A stretch of 64,000 nucleotides of DNA from Sphingomonas crusticola (GCF_003391115.1 NZ_QTJP01000001.1:930001-994000); one strand, 5' to 3'. Counted from the stretch's first letter, positions 35,135 to 45,105 are shown. Notes: a model not told the origin generated them from the letters alone. Translations and numbers: made by a program.

Positions 35135-38100
35135 ATGATCGGCATAGTTCGCATCGCCCTGCTTCGACCGTTGACGTTCATTGTCATGGCGATCCTGATC
35201 CTGATCGTGGGGGTGCTCGCCGCCATCCGCACGCCGGTCGACATTTTCCCGAACATCGGCGTGCCTGTCATCGCGACCGCCTGGCAATTTCAGGGCCTGT
35301 CGCCGGGAGAGATGTCGGGCCGGATCATAACACCCTTTGAGCGCGTGCTGACGACCACGGTCAACAATATCGACCATATCGAAAGCCAGTCGCTGCCCGG
35401 CATCGGCGTCGTGAAAATCTATTTTCAGCCGGGCGCCGACATCCGCACCGCCACCGCCCAGGTGACATCCGTCTCGCAGAGTGTCTTGCGGCAATTGCCG
35501 CCGGGCATCACCCCGCCACTGATCCTCAACTATAATGCCTCGACCGTCCCGATCCTGCAGCTCGCTTTGTCGGGCAAGGGCCTGTCGGAGGGGCAGATGT
35601 TCGACATCGGCCAGAACCAGGTTCGCACCGGGCTGGTGACCGTGCCGGGTGCGGCGATTCCCTATCCGTCGGGCGGGCGCACCCGCCAGGTGCAGATCGA
35701 TCTCGATCCCCAGGCGCTGCAGTCCAAGGGTCTGTCCGCTCAGGATGTCGGTACCGCGATCGCCGCGCAGAACCAGATCACGCCGGCCGGCTTCGCCAAG
35801 ATCGGCGGCTTTCAATATGTCGTCGCGCTCAATAACGCGCCCAATTCGATCGAGGCTTTGAACGATCTGCCGATCAAGCAGGTCGAAGGCGCCACCGTGT
35901 TCATGCGCGACGTCGCCCACGTCCGCGACGGCTCCGCGGTGCAGACCAACGTCGTCCATGTCGACGGCTCGCGCTCGGTGCTGATCACCATCCTCAAGAA
36001 CGGCGCGACCTCCACGCTTGCGATCGTCCAGGGGATCAAGGACGCGCTGCCCAAGATCCAGGAAACGCTGCCGGCCGCGCTCAGGATCGTGCCGATCGGC
36101 GATCAGTCGCTGTTCGTGAAGGCGGCGATTTCGGGCGTGGTCAAGGAAGGCGCCATTGCCGCCGCGCTGACCAGCGCGATGATCCTGTTGTTCCTGGGAT
36201 CATGGCGCTCGACCGTGATCATCGCCATCTCGATCCCGCTCGCCATCCTGAGCGCGATCATCGCTTTGTCGGCGACCGGCAACACGCTGAACATCATGAC
36301 ATTGGGCGGCCTCAGCCTGGCGGTCGGCATCCTCGTCGACGACGCCACCGTCACGATCGAGAATATCAACTGGCACCTCGAACAGGGGAAGGGCGTCAAG
36401 CAGGCGATCCTCGATGGCGCCGCGCAGATCGTCACGCCGGCGTTCGTGTCGCTGCTGTGCATCTGCATCGTCTTCGTGCCGATGTTCTTCCTGCCGGGGG
36501 TCGCCGGTTTCCTGTTCGTACCGCTGGCGCTGGCGGTGGTGTTCGCGATGATCGCCTCGTTCATCCTGTCGCGCACGCTCGTGCCGACGATGGCAATGTA
36601 TCTGCTCAGGCGGCACCAGCCGGGCGAGGATGAGCATGCCGCCGGCAGCGCGACGTCGACCAATCCGCTGGTGCGCTTCCAGCGCGGTTTCGAGGGGCGC
36701 TTCGAACATGTCCGCACCCGCTATGGAACCCAGCTGGAACGCGCGCTGGGCACGCCCAAGCCGTTCGTGATCGGCTTCATGGCAATCGTGTTGCTGTCGT
36801 TTTTGCTGGTGCCGTTTCTCGGCCAGAATTTCTTTCCGACCGTCGATGCCGGCCAGATCGCCATGCATGTGCGCGCGCCGATCGGCAGCCGGATCGAGGA
36901 TACGGCCGCCCAATTCGATCGGATCGAGCGCCGCATCCGCCAGGTCATCCCGGCCGACGAACTGGTGTCCGTGGTCGACAATATCGGCCTGCCGGTCAGC
37001 GCGATCAACACGACCTACAATAATTCGGGTACGATCGGCCCGCAGGACGGCGACGTGCTGATCCAGCTTACCAAGCATCATCGTCCGACCGCCGATTATG
37101 TCCGCAAGCTGCGCGAGGCGCTGCCCGGCGCCTTCCCGGGCTCGACCTTCAGCTTCCTGCCGGCGGATATCACCAGCCAGATCCTCAATTTCGGCGCGCC
37201 GGCGCCGATCGATATCCAGGTCACGGGCAAGGATGGCGATGCCAATGCCGCCTTCGCGCAGACGATCCTCAAGCGGATCGCGGCTATCCCCGGCGTCGCC
37301 GACGCGCGCATCCAGCAAAGCACGCGCTATCCCCAGCTCAACGTCGCGATCGACCGCAGCCGCATCGGCCCGCTCGGCCTGACCGAGCGCGACGTCACCA
37401 ACAGCCTCGGCAGCTCGCTCGCCGGCACGCAGCAAAGCGCGCCGGTCTTCTTCCTCAATCCCGAGAATGGCGTGTCCTATCCGGTTGTGGCGCAGACCCC
37501 CGAACGCCAGGTCGCCTCGATCAGCGACCTTTCGAACGTGCCGATCACCGGCGCCACCGGCAGCACGCCGCAAGTGCTGGGCGGCATCGGCACGATCACG
37601 CGCGGCACCTCGCCGGCGGTCGTATCGCATTACAATATCGCGCCCGCGGTCGACATCTTTGCGACCCCCAACGGGCGCGATCTGGGCGCAGTCGCGGGAG
37701 ATATCCAGCGGGTGATCAAGTCGCTCAAGGCGCAGACCCCCAAGGGGACGACGGTCACGCTGCGCGGCCAATATGCGACGATGAAGACCGCTTTCTCGGG
37801 CCTCGGCTTCGGCCTGATCGGCGCGATCGTGCTGATCTATCTGCTGATCGTGGTGAACTTCCAGAGCTGGCTCGATCCGTTCGTGATCATCACCGCTTTG
37901 CCGGGCGCGCTGGCGGGCATCATCTGGATCCTGTTCACCACCGGCACCACCCTGTCGGTGCCGGCGCTCACCGGCGCGATCATGTGCATGGGCGTGGCCA
38001 CCGCCAATTCGATCCTGGTGGTCAGCTTCGCGCGCGAGAAACTCGCCGAACATGGCGAGGCGGTCCGCGCCGCGCTGGAAGCCAGCATGACCCGCTTTCG

Positions 38101-38338
38101 TCCGGTTCTGATGACCGCGCTGGCGATGATCATCGGCATGCTGCCGATGGCGCTCGGTCTGGGCGAAGGCGGCGAGCAGAATGCGCCGCTCGGCCGCGCC
38201 GTGATCGGCGGCCTCGCGGTCGCGACCTTCGCCACGCTCATGTTCGTGCCGGTGATTTTCAGCCTCGTGCACAAGAACCGCCGCGTCGCCGCCGCGCCGA
38301 CGCTGGATGACCATCCCCTGGAGGACGCCCATGCCTGA
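35135..38338 (+). CDS. RND efflux transporter permease
   Basis: Inner-membrane proton-driven pump of the AcrB/HAE1-like RND superfamily, 1067 residues with 12 membrane helices and two large periplasmic loops. The helix-4 motif GILVDDATVTIEN holds the paired Asp residues of the proton relay; IFPNIGVPV near the N terminus and FNPVLMTALAMIIGMLPMALGLGEG-type helix-11 sequence (quoted part: TALAMIIGMLPMALGLGEG) are typical. First gene of a three-gene operon with adaptor and outer-membrane channel. Substrate unknown; sequence groups it loosely with MdtBC/acriflavin-type pumps rather than metal pumps. Confidence 0.92.
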   Translation: MIGIVRIALLRPLTFIVMAILILIVGVLAAIRTPVDIFPNIGVPVIATAWQFQGLSPGEMSGRIITPFERVLTTTVNNIDHIESQSLPGIGVVKIYFQPGADIRTATAQVTSVSQSVLRQLPPGITPPLILNYNASTVPILQLALSGKGLSEGQMFDIGQNQVRTGLVTVPGAAIPYPSGGRTRQVQIDLDPQALQSKGLSAQDVGTAIAAQNQITPAGFAKIGGFQYVVALNNAPNSIEALNDLPIKQVEGATVFMRDVAHVRDGSAVQTNVVHVDGSRSVLITILKNGATSTLAIVQGIKDALPKIQETLPAALRIVPIGDQSLFVKAAISGVVKEGAIAAALTSAMILLFLGSWRSTVIIAISIPLAILSAIIALSATGNTLNIMTLGGLSLAVGILVDDATVTIENINWHLEQGKGVKQAILDGAAQIVTPAFVSLLCICIVFVPMFFLPGVAGFLFVPLALAVVFAMIASFILSRTLVPTMAMYLLRRHQPGEDEHAAGSATSTNPLVRFQRGFEGRFEHVRTRYGTQLERALGTPKPFVIGFMAIVLLSFLLVPFLGQNFFPTVDAGQIAMHVRAPIGSRIEDTAAQFDRIERRIRQVIPADELVSVVDNIGLPVSAINTTYNNSGTIGPQDGDVLIQLTKHHRPTADYVRKLREALPGAFPGSTFSFLPADITSQILNFGAPAPIDIQVTGKDGDANAAFAQTILKRIAAIPGVADARIQQSTRYPQLNVAIDRSRIGPLGLTERDVTNSLGSSLAGTQQSAPVFFLNPENGVSYPVVAQTPERQVASISDLSNVPITGATGSTPQVLGGIGTITRGTSPAVVSHYNIAPAVDIFATPNGRDLGAVAGDIQRVIKSLKAQTPKGTTVTLRGQYATMKTAFSGLGFGLIGAIVLIYLLIVVNFQSWLDPFVIITALPGALAGIIWILFTTGTTLSVPALTGAIMCMGVATANSILVVSFAREKLAEHGEAVRAALEASMTRFRPVLMTALAMIIGMLPMALGLGEGGEQNAPLGRAVIGGLAVATFATLMFVPVIFSLVHKNRRVAAAPTLDDHPLEDAHA

Positions 38339-39512
38339 ACATGTGCCTGAACAGGGCAGCACCGGATCGCTCAAGAAAATCGGCATCGTCGCGCTGTTGG
38401 TGGCGCTGGCGATCGTCGCCTGGGGCTTGTTCAGCCGCTGGCATAGCGACCGGCAGCTGGCGACCTGGACCGAGGCGCAATCCGAGCCGGCCGTTTCGGT
38501 GATCCACCCGACCGGCTTGGCCACCGGCGATGGGTTGACCCTGCCGGGAACGCTCCAGGCCTATAACAGCGCGCCCATCTTTGCGCGCACCAACGGCTAT
38601 GTCCGTCGCTGGCTGGTGGATATTGGCGATCGGGTGAGCGCCGGCCAGGTGCTCGCCATCCTGGATGCGCCCGAGGTCGATCAGCAGCTCGCAGCCGCCC
38701 GCGCCGACCTTCAGACCGCGCGCGCAAACCAGGAATTGGCCCGCTCGACCGCCGCCCGCTGGAGTAATTTGCTGTCCAAGGATGCGGTCTCGCGCCAGGA
38801 GGCTGACGAGAAATTGGGTGACCTCAAAGCCAAGTCCGCCGCCGCCAATGCGGCGGCCGCCGATGTCGCCCGGCTGGGCGCGACCCAGGGCTTCACCCGC
38901 CTGGTCGCGCCGTTCGCCGGCACTATCACCAGCCGATCGACGCAAATTGGCCAGCTCGTTTCAGCGGGCACGGCCGGCTCGGCGCCGTTGTTCACGGTGT
39001 CGGACATCAGCCGCATCCGTATCTATGTGCGCGTGCCGCAGAATTATTCCGGGCAGATCCATGTCGGCATGGAGGCGAATTTGACCCTTCCCGAATATCC
39101 CGGGCGGACCTTTACCGCCGTGCTGACCCGCACCGCCGGCGCGGTCGATCCCGCCTCGGGTACCGTACTGGTCGAATTGCAAGCCGCCAACGGCGACCGC
39201 GCGCTCAAGCCCGGCTCCTACGCGCAGGTGAGTTTCCCGCTCCACGGCAGCACCGGCACGGTCCAGCTGCCGGCAAGCGCGCTCATCGTCGGCCAGAGCG
39301 GGACGCAGGTCGCGCTGCTCGGCCGCGACGGCAAGGCAGTGCTCAAGTCGGTGACGGTCGGCCGCGACAATGGCGCCACGGTCGAGATCACCGCCGGCCT
39401 GTCGCCGCAGGATCGCGTGATCGACAGCCCGCCGGATTCGCTCCAGGCGGGCGACAAGGTGCGGATCGCCCCCGCCGCCCCGGCGGCAGGAAAGCCCGAT
39501 GCGAAGGGCTAG
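38331..39512 (+). CDS. RND efflux periplasmic adaptor (membrane fusion protein)
   Basis: 393 residues from ATG 38331 (GGAGG 7 bases upstream), overlapping the permease stop by 8 bases. One N-terminal membrane anchor (IGIVALLVALAIVAWGLF), then lipoyl/hairpin/beta-barrel domains: IFARTNGYVRRWLVDIGDRV and VGMEANLTLPEYPGRTF are the paired biotinyl-lipoyl-like and barrel segments. It bridges the pump and the outer-membrane channel. Confidence 0.9.
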   Translation: MPEHVPEQGSTGSLKKIGIVALLVALAIVAWGLFSRWHSDRQLATWTEAQSEPAVSVIHPTGLATGDGLTLPGTLQAYNSAPIFARTNGYVRRWLVDIGDRVSAGQVLAILDAPEVDQQLAAARADLQTARANQELARSTAARWSNLLSKDAVSRQEADEKLGDLKAKSAAANAAAADVARLGATQGFTRLVAPFAGTITSRSTQIGQLVSAGTAGSAPLFTVSDISRIRIYVRVPQNYSGQIHVGMEANLTLPEYPGRTFTAVLTRTAGAVDPASGTVLVELQAANGDRALKPGSYAQVSFPLHGSTGTVQLPASALIVGQSGTQVALLGRDGKAVLKSVTVGRDNGATVEITAGLSPQDRVIDSPPDSLQAGDKVRIAPAAPAAGKPDAKG

Positions 39513-40896
39513 GCGCGCTCTCTTGGCGGCGACCGCAATTTCCCTCGCCGGCTGTTCGCTTGCGCCGGATTATCGCCCGCCGGCAGTGCCGACCGCGGCC
39601 GCCTACAAGGAAGTCACCGGCTGGCAGCCGGCTGGCACGGCGGTCGCGCCATCGGGACAATGGTGGCAGGCGTTCGGCGATCCGACGCTGAACGCGCTCG
39701 AAGCGCGCATCGAGGCCGCCAATCCCAGCCTCGCCGCCGCCGCGGCGCGCTATGCCCAGGCACGCGCGTTGGTGGGTGAGGCGCGCGCCGATCTGTTTCC
39801 GCAGGTCGATGCGCAGGTGAATAGCGGCCGCAGCCGCGAATCCGCCAACCGGCCCTTCTCGCCCGGCACCACCAGCACCTTCACCACCACCCAGCTCGGC
39901 GCCTCCTTGTCCTACGAGCTCGATCTGTTCGGGCGGGTCCGCAACAATATCCGCGCGGCAGAGGCAGGCGCGCAGGCGAGTGCGTCCGATCTGGCGGGCG
40001 TCCGGCTCGGCCTGCAGGCGTCGCTCGCCAGCGATTATTTCGACATGCGCGGGCTCGACGCGCGGATCGTGCTGCTGCGGCAGACGGTCGACGCCTATGG
40101 CCGGGCGTCGGACCTGACCAACACGCGGCATGCCGGCGGGATCGCCTCCGGCATCGACGTGAGCCGCGCCGACGCCCAGCTCGCCAGCGCACGCGCCGAA
40201 CTCGACGCCGTGCTGGCCGACCGCGCCAATCTGGAACATGCGATCGCGATCCTGGTCGGCGAGAGCCCGTCGACATTCGCGCTGCCGGTGCTCGACACCA
40301 ACATCGCCCCGCCCGAAGTGACCGCCGGCCTGCCCTCGACCCTGCTCGAGCGCCGCCCCGACATTGCCGCCGCCGAACGCCGCATGTTCGAGGCCAATGC
40401 CCGCATTGGCGTCGCCCGCGCCGCCTTGTTTCCCAGCATCTCGCTCGGCGCTTCGGGCGGGTTCGAAAGCACCGGCCACAGCCTGCTGTCCGCCTCCAGC
40501 GGCTTCTGGGCGTTGGGCCCGATCGGGGCCGCTTTGTCACTGTTCGACGGCGGCGCGCGGCGCGCCCAGGTGCGGCTGACCCGCGCCCAATATGAGGAGG
40601 TCGCCGCCGATTATCGCGCGACCGTGCTCACCGCCTTTCGCGAGGTCGAGGATAATCTGGCGCTGGCCCGTCAACTGGCCAAGCAGGAGCAGAATCTGCA
40701 GGCTGCGGTGCGCGCCGCGGAGCGCACGCGCGACTTGTCGTTGATCCGCTACCGCGACGGCGCGTCCGATTATCTCGAGGTCGTCACCGCCCAGACCGCC
40801 GCGCTCGATGCCGAGCGCGCCTTGTTGCAGGCGCGCACTCGCCGGCTGAACGTCCAGGTCGATCTGGCGCGCGCCCTCGGAGGGACCGCCGGTTAG
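39499..40896 (+). CDS. Outer-membrane efflux lipoprotein, NodT/OprM family
   Basis: 465 residues. AGGAAAG precedes the ATG; the start overlaps the adaptor gene by 14 bases. The signal RALLAATAISLAGC ends in a lipobox Cys, and the mature protein begins SLAPDYRPP, as in OprM-type channels. Two OEP repeats follow (about 70-260 and 280-460), with GLPSTLLERRPDIAAAER as the signature. Completes the tripartite pump. Confidence 0.92.
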   Translation: MRRARRALLAATAISLAGCSLAPDYRPPAVPTAAAYKEVTGWQPAGTAVAPSGQWWQAFGDPTLNALEARIEAANPSLAAAAARYAQARALVGEARADLFPQVDAQVNSGRSRESANRPFSPGTTSTFTTTQLGASLSYELDLFGRVRNNIRAAEAGAQASASDLAGVRLGLQASLASDYFDMRGLDARIVLLRQTVDAYGRASDLTNTRHAGGIASGIDVSRADAQLASARAELDAVLADRANLEHAIAILVGESPSTFALPVLDTNIAPPEVTAGLPSTLLERRPDIAAAERRMFEANARIGVARAALFPSISLGASGGFESTGHSLLSASSGFWALGPIGAALSLFDGGARRAQVRLTRAQYEEVAADYRATVLTAFREVEDNLALARQLAKQEQNLQAAVRAAERTRDLSLIRYRDGASDYLEVVTAQTAALDAERALLQARTRRLNVQVDLARALGGTAG

Positions 40897-40970
40897 CAAC
40901 CCCACCTCTCTACAGGGGTTGAGGAAAAGGGTCCGATGCGGTACCTTCTCCCAAGCAATGGGGGAAGGCA

Positions 40971-41411
40971 ATGGACGAGCTATCCGTAAGGACGCCGTGG
41001 CATCTTTGGCTGATCGGCACGGTCGCCCTGCTGTTCAACGCGATCGGCGTGTTCGATTTCGTCATGAGCATGGCGCGGGGCGCACAATATATGGCCAGCG
41101 CCGGGATGACGCCGCAGCAGATCGCGCATTACCAGGCCATGCCCGGTTGGATGACGCTCATCTGGGCGGTCGGCGTGTTCGGCGCCTTCCTGGCATCGAT
41201 CCTGCTGTTGCTGCGCCGGGCGCTTGCTTTCCCGCTGTTCGCGATCTCGCTGGCCGCGTTCCTCGTCAGCCTGCTCTACACCTATGTCCTTACCGACGGC
41301 GGCGCGATCATGGGCCGGGCGATGGCGATCACCAGCACGATCATTGTCGTCCTGTTGGTCTTCTTCACGGGCTATGCGCGCGCCATGTCGGCCCGGGGCG
41401 TGCTGCGCTGA
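40971..41411 (+). CDS. Small membrane protein of unknown function
   Basis: 146 residues with four predicted membrane helices (about 11-31, 66-84, 88-108, 114-136). GGGGGAAGG precedes the ATG. The pattern HYQAMPGWMTLIWAVGVFGA resembles small sugar-transport-associated or unnamed inner-membrane proteins common in sphingomonads. It follows the efflux operon by 74 bases but has its own ribosome binding site; no function assigned. Confidence 0.7.
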   Translation: MDELSVRTPWHLWLIGTVALLFNAIGVFDFVMSMARGAQYMASAGMTPQQIAHYQAMPGWMTLIWAVGVFGAFLASILLLLRRALAFPLFAISLAAFLVSLLYTYVLTDGGAIMGRAMAITSTIIVVLLVFFTGYARAMSARGVLR

Positions 41412-41444
41412 GCTAAGCGTCGAGCCTGGTCGGGAGCGCCGCCC

Positions 41445-41891
41445 TTACTGGGGCGCGGGCTCCCACAGCTCGATCTTCGTCCCGTCGGGATCAACGATCC
41501 AGGCGAACTTGCCGCTCGCATCGTCGTTGCGCGCCAGCACGGCGACGCCCTTCGCCTTCAGCCGATCAAGGAAGGCGGAGAGGTCGTCCACCGCGAAATT
41601 CAGCATGAACTCGCGCGTCGAGGGGTCGAAATATTTGCTCGTGGGACGGAAGGCGTTGAGGGTCACCACGGCCGGGTGGTCGGGCGCATCATAGGCCAGC
41701 GCCGCGCCACCCCATGCCTCAACCTTGATGCCAAGCACGTCGCGATACCAGGCCATCAGGGCCTTGGGATCTTTGCTTTTGAAGAAGACACCGCCGACGC
41801 CCGTGATCCTGCCGGCAGGCTCGGCCGCCCGGGCGACGGGCGCAAATGCGGCGCAGAGCGCCAGAAGCGGCAACAGGCGACGCGCATTCAT
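41445..41891 (-). CDS. Exported VOC (glyoxalase/dioxygenase-fold) protein
   Basis: 148 residues from ATG 41891. A signal peptide (NARRLLPLLALCAAFAPVARA) precedes one VOC module: GVGGVFFKSKDPKALMAWYR at its start and FAWIVDPDGTKIELWEP at its end, the second holding a metal-ligand Glu. The family covers lyases, dioxygenases and binding proteins, so the reaction is open. It follows the hypothetical gene at 41899 by 7 bases, an evident operon. Confidence 0.8.
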   Translation of the reverse strand: MNARRLLPLLALCAAFAPVARAAEPAGRITGVGGVFFKSKDPKALMAWYRDVLGIKVEAWGGAALAYDAPDHPAVVTLNAFRPTSKYFDPSTREFMLNFAVDDLSAFLDRLKAKGVAVLARNDDASGKFAWIVDPDGTKIELWEPAPQ

Positions 41892-41898
41892 CACGGCA

Positions 41899-42288
41899 TC
41901 ATACTCCCTGATCGGCAAGCGCATCCTCACCGGCGATCCGCACGTCGAACGCGAACCAGGCGTTCTGGCTGTGATCGAACAGCTGCACCAGCCGATCGCT
42001 GACATTCGCCACATAGAAACCTGCCGAGCCGCGGTCATAGCCGCGCGCGGCCCTGCCCTCGAACTCGAGCGACACGAACGCCTTGTCGCCTTCGTCGAAC
42101 AATTCGGGCAGCGTGCCGCCGAATTTGGCACCGCGCTCGCCGTCGAAGGCCTGCACCCGATCGCCGCGGCATTCCGCCGCGATCTTCAGATGCCGGCCGG
42201 CGGCGTGATCATAGAGACCGGCGACTTTCCGGCCGGTGATAACCGCATGCGCTGCGGCGGCGACGATCGCGCGTGTGTGAGCTTGCAT
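41899..42288 (-). CDS. Conserved hypothetical protein
   Basis: 129 residues from ATG 42288, preceded by AGGGAAG. A soluble protein with HAVITGRKVAGLYDHAAGR, ECRGDRVQAFDGERG and SAGFYVANVSDRLVQLFDH as its most regular segments. No signal peptide; a longer frame upstream to 42357 is unsupported. I do not recognise the family. It is cotranscribed with the VOC gene. Confidence 0.6.
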   Translation of the reverse strand: MQAHTRAIVAAAAHAVITGRKVAGLYDHAAGRHLKIAAECRGDRVQAFDGERGAKFGGTLPELFDEGDKAFVSLEFEGRAARGYDRGSAGFYVANVSDRLVQLFDHSQNAWFAFDVRIAGEDALADQGV

Positions 42289-42403
42289 ATGCTTCCCTGG
42301 CGCCTGCGGCGCTCGGGAATCAAGTGCCGGCTGTCTTCGCGATTGCGCGGCTTGCATGCCGCCCCTCCTGTCGATAGCCCCCGATCAAACAGGAGGATCA
42401 CCC

Positions 42404-44299
42404 ATGAAGAGGATCGCTGCCGGCCTTGCCGCCGTCTCGCTCATTGCCGTTCAGCTTTCCGCCGCCGTCCCCGCTCAGGATTATGCCAAATATACGCCCG
42501 AGGCCTTGGAAAAGGAGCTGGCCCAGATCGGCGTCTCGCGCCTAGGAGTGATGGTGCCGATGCGCGACGGGGTCGGCCTGTCGACCGACATCTACACGCC
42601 TAAGGATGCCAAGGGGCCGCTTCCCACCATCCTGTGGAAGACGCCCTATAACGAGCACAAATTGCGCGGGAGCACCTTCCGCTACGTTCTGGAATCGGTG
42701 AAGCGCGGTTATGTCTTCATCGTTCAGAACGAGCGCGGCCGTTATTTCTCGCAGGGCAAATGGGAGATATTGGGCCGTCCCCAGACCGACGGCTATGACA
42801 CGCTGAGCTGGATCGCCAAGCAGCCCTGGTCCAACGGCAAGGTCGGCACGCTCGGCTGCTCCTCCTCGGCCGAATGGCAATTGGCGCTGGCCGGCATGAA
42901 CCATCCCGCGCACGCGGCGATGGTGCCGATGTCGGCGGGCGCGGGCATCGGCAAGGTCGGCCGCTTCCAGGAGCAAGGCAATTGGTACACGGGCGGCGTG
43001 CCCCGCAATCTCTTCTTCGTGTGGCTGTACGGGGTCGACAATCCGTTGCGCGCGGAGCTGCCCGCCTCACTCACCGATGAGAAGATGCGCGCGCGGATCG
43101 AAGCCTATAACGATCTCGACGCGAGCAAGCCGAAGGTCGACTGGAACAAGCAGATCAAGCATCTCCCGGTCGATCAATTGCTCTCCGATCTGGGCGAGCC
43201 GCCGGCCACGTTCGAGCAGTTCATCGATCGCACGCCGGCCGATCCCGGCTGGCGCCAGGGTGGCCTGTACCACGAGGATATGGGCTGGGGCGTGCCGGCA
43301 CTCTGGTTCAACACCTGGTACGACGTCTCGATCGGGCCGAACCTGGAATTGTTCAACGCCGCCCGCGCCGCGACCACCGACAAGGAAGCGAGCGCCAACC
43401 AATATGCGGTGGTCGCGCCGGAGCCGCATTGCCAATATGCCAGGCTCGGGCCCAACACGATCGTCGGCGAGCGCGACATGGGCGACACCAGCTTCGATGT
43501 CGATGGCGCCATCTACGGCTGGTTCGATCGCTGGCTGAAGGGAGATGCGAAGGCCTTCCCGACGTCGACGCCGCGCGTGCGTTATTATCTGATGGGCGCC
43601 AACCGCTGGCAGACGGCGAGCCAATGGCCGCCGAAGGATGCCCAGCCGCTGCGCCTCTATCTGCGCTCGGGCGGCCATGCCAATTCGCTCAATGGCGATG
43701 GCCGGCTCGCCGCCGAGGCGCCGCCCGCGACCGAGGCGGCCGACCGCTATCGCTACGATCCGATGAACCCGGTGCAGACGATCGGCGGCGGCGATTGCTG
43801 CAACGGCGGCATCGTCGTGCCGGGCGCGTTCGACCAGCGCCCGATCGAGGCGCGCGGCGATGTGCTCGTCTACACCAGCGATCCACTCCCCAAGCCGATC
43901 GACGTCGTCGGCTTCGTCGACGCCGTGCTGAAGGTCTCGTCCAGCGCGAAGGACACGGACTTTGCGGTCAAGCTGGTCGACGTTGCCCCTGACGGGACCG
44001 CCTGGATCATCGGCGATACCATCCTGCGCGCCCGCTATCGCGACGGCTTCGACAAGCCGGCGCTGATGGCGCCGGGCCAGGTCTACACGCTTCACCCGAC
44101 ACCGATCGCCACCGCCATTCAGTTCGGTGCCGGCCACCGTATCCGGGTGGAGGTGACCTCCTCCAACTTCCCCAAATTCGTGCGCAACCTCAACACCGGC
44201 GGACCCAATGAAAGCGAGAAGACCGGGGTTGTCGCCGACAATGCGGTGCATCATGCCGGCGACGACCGCAGCTATATCGAGCTGCCGGTCATCCGTTAG
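42404..44299 (+). CDS. CocE/NonD-family serine hydrolase, exported
   Basis: 631 residues. AGGAGG (42391-42396) sets the ATG at 42404. The signal peptide RIAAGLAAVSLIAVQLSAAV is followed by the peptidase-S15-type alpha/beta hydrolase domain (VPMRDGVGLSTDIYTPK, LWKTPYN, RGRYFSQG) and a C-terminal beta-jellyroll (about 390-631). The elbow reads GCSSSAEWQ with probable nucleophile Ser153. Relatives include cocaine esterase, alpha-amino-acid ester hydrolases and glutaryl-7-ACA acylases; the native substrate is unknown. Confidence 0.88.
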   Translation: MKRIAAGLAAVSLIAVQLSAAVPAQDYAKYTPEALEKELAQIGVSRLGVMVPMRDGVGLSTDIYTPKDAKGPLPTILWKTPYNEHKLRGSTFRYVLESVKRGYVFIVQNERGRYFSQGKWEILGRPQTDGYDTLSWIAKQPWSNGKVGTLGCSSSAEWQLALAGMNHPAHAAMVPMSAGAGIGKVGRFQEQGNWYTGGVPRNLFFVWLYGVDNPLRAELPASLTDEKMRARIEAYNDLDASKPKVDWNKQIKHLPVDQLLSDLGEPPATFEQFIDRTPADPGWRQGGLYHEDMGWGVPALWFNTWYDVSIGPNLELFNAARAATTDKEASANQYAVVAPEPHCQYARLGPNTIVGERDMGDTSFDVDGAIYGWFDRWLKGDAKAFPTSTPRVRYYLMGANRWQTASQWPPKDAQPLRLYLRSGGHANSLNGDGRLAAEAPPATEAADRYRYDPMNPVQTIGGGDCCNGGIVVPGAFDQRPIEARGDVLVYTSDPLPKPIDVVGFVDAVLKVSSSAKDTDFAVKLVDVAPDGTAWIIGDTILRARYRDGFDKPALMAPGQVYTLHPTPIATAIQFGAGHRIRVEVTSSNFPKFVRNLNTGGPNESEKTGVVADNAVHHAGDDRSYIELPVIR

Positions 44300-44314
44300 C
44301 GGACCAACGCAAAA

Positions 44315-44345
44315 CGGCCGCCCTTCCCAAAAGGAAGGACGGCCG
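44315..44345. terminator. Hairpin terminator between convergent genes
   Basis: CGGCCGCCCTTCC (44315-44327) pairs with GGAAGGACGGCCG (44333-44345) with one C/A mismatch and a CAAAA loop. A-rich sequence on the left (CAAAA) and ATTGTTT on the right give T-runs for both strands, so it can end both the hydrolase and the phasin transcripts. Confidence 0.75.
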
Positions 44346-44388
44346 ATTGTTTACGTCACCTTATACGGCCGGGCATGCCCGGCCCGGA

Positions 44389-45105
44389 TTACAGCGCCGT
44401 CGACTTGATCTTCTCGGCGGCGAGCGCGTAGCGGGTCGAGATCGGCTGGGCGACGTCGCCGGCAACCTTCATCAGCGTCTCGCTGACGCGCGACGCTTCG
44501 GCGACCATCGAGTCGAACGACGCCTTGGCGAAATCGCTCTGCAGCTGGAACAGCTCGGTCGGCGACTTGACGGTGGCGAAGCTCTTGAAGGCAGCGGTCG
44601 CGGCTTCGAAATGCTTCTTGCCATATTCGGCGGCGTCCTGGCCGAGCGACTCGCTTGCCTTGGCGGCAACCTTGGACGAAGCGATCACCGCCTCGACATT
44701 GCCCTTGGCGAAATCGACCAGCTCTTCACCGATCTTGGTCGACTTCTCGAACGCGGTCTTGAAGCGGTTCGACACGTCGCCGAAAGCGGCCTGGGCCTGG
44801 TTGGCGGCGTCGGTGGGCGAAGTTACGGTAGCCATTTTGATGTCTTCCTCAATGATGGTTGCGGGCTCGACTGTGTCGGCGGCCGGCGCAACGATGGGGT
44901 CGCTTTCAATGGCCGGCGACGTCACGGCCTCAAGGTTTTCTGCAAGCTGCGCCGGCGACGGCGTCAACTGCTTCGCCACGGCTTCCCCGGCCGCGGCGAG
45001 TTCGATAGCGGCCTTTGCGGCCTTGCTTTGGGCGACCGGCTTCGACACTGCCCGCTTGCGCGGCTTGGCAGCCACTTTGGCTTTGGCGATGTCCTTGTCG
45101 GTCAC
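44389..45105 (-). CDS. Phasin family protein
   Basis: PHA-granule surface protein. 238 residues starting at GTG 45105, seven bases after GGGAG (45113-45117); an upstream GTG at 45141 lies inside the operator. Domain layout: a basic Ala/Lys-rich N terminus (residues 1-30), a variable linker, and the phasin_2 helical domain in the last 140 residues (AFEKSTKIGEELVDFAKGN, KSPTELFQLQSDFAKASFD). ATG 44838, preceded by GAGGAAGA, begins a plausible short form comprising only the phasin domain. PhaC is encoded at 7297. Confidence 0.88.
   Translation of the reverse strand: MTDKDIAKAKVAAKPRKRAVSKPVAQSKAAKAAIELAAAGEAVAKQLTPSPAQLAENLEAVTSPAIESDPIVAPAADTVEPATIIEEDIKMATVTSPTDAANQAQAAFGDVSNRFKTAFEKSTKIGEELVDFAKGNVEAVIASSKVAAKASESLGQDAAEYGKKHFEAATAAFKSFATVKSPTELFQLQSDFAKASFDSMVAEASRVSETLMKVAGDVAQPISTRYALAAEKIKSTAL

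Noticed and set aside
36200-38524. Open frame of 774 codons on the minus strand opposite the RND permease
   Set aside because: Antisense shadow of a clearly recognisable permease gene with all family motifs.
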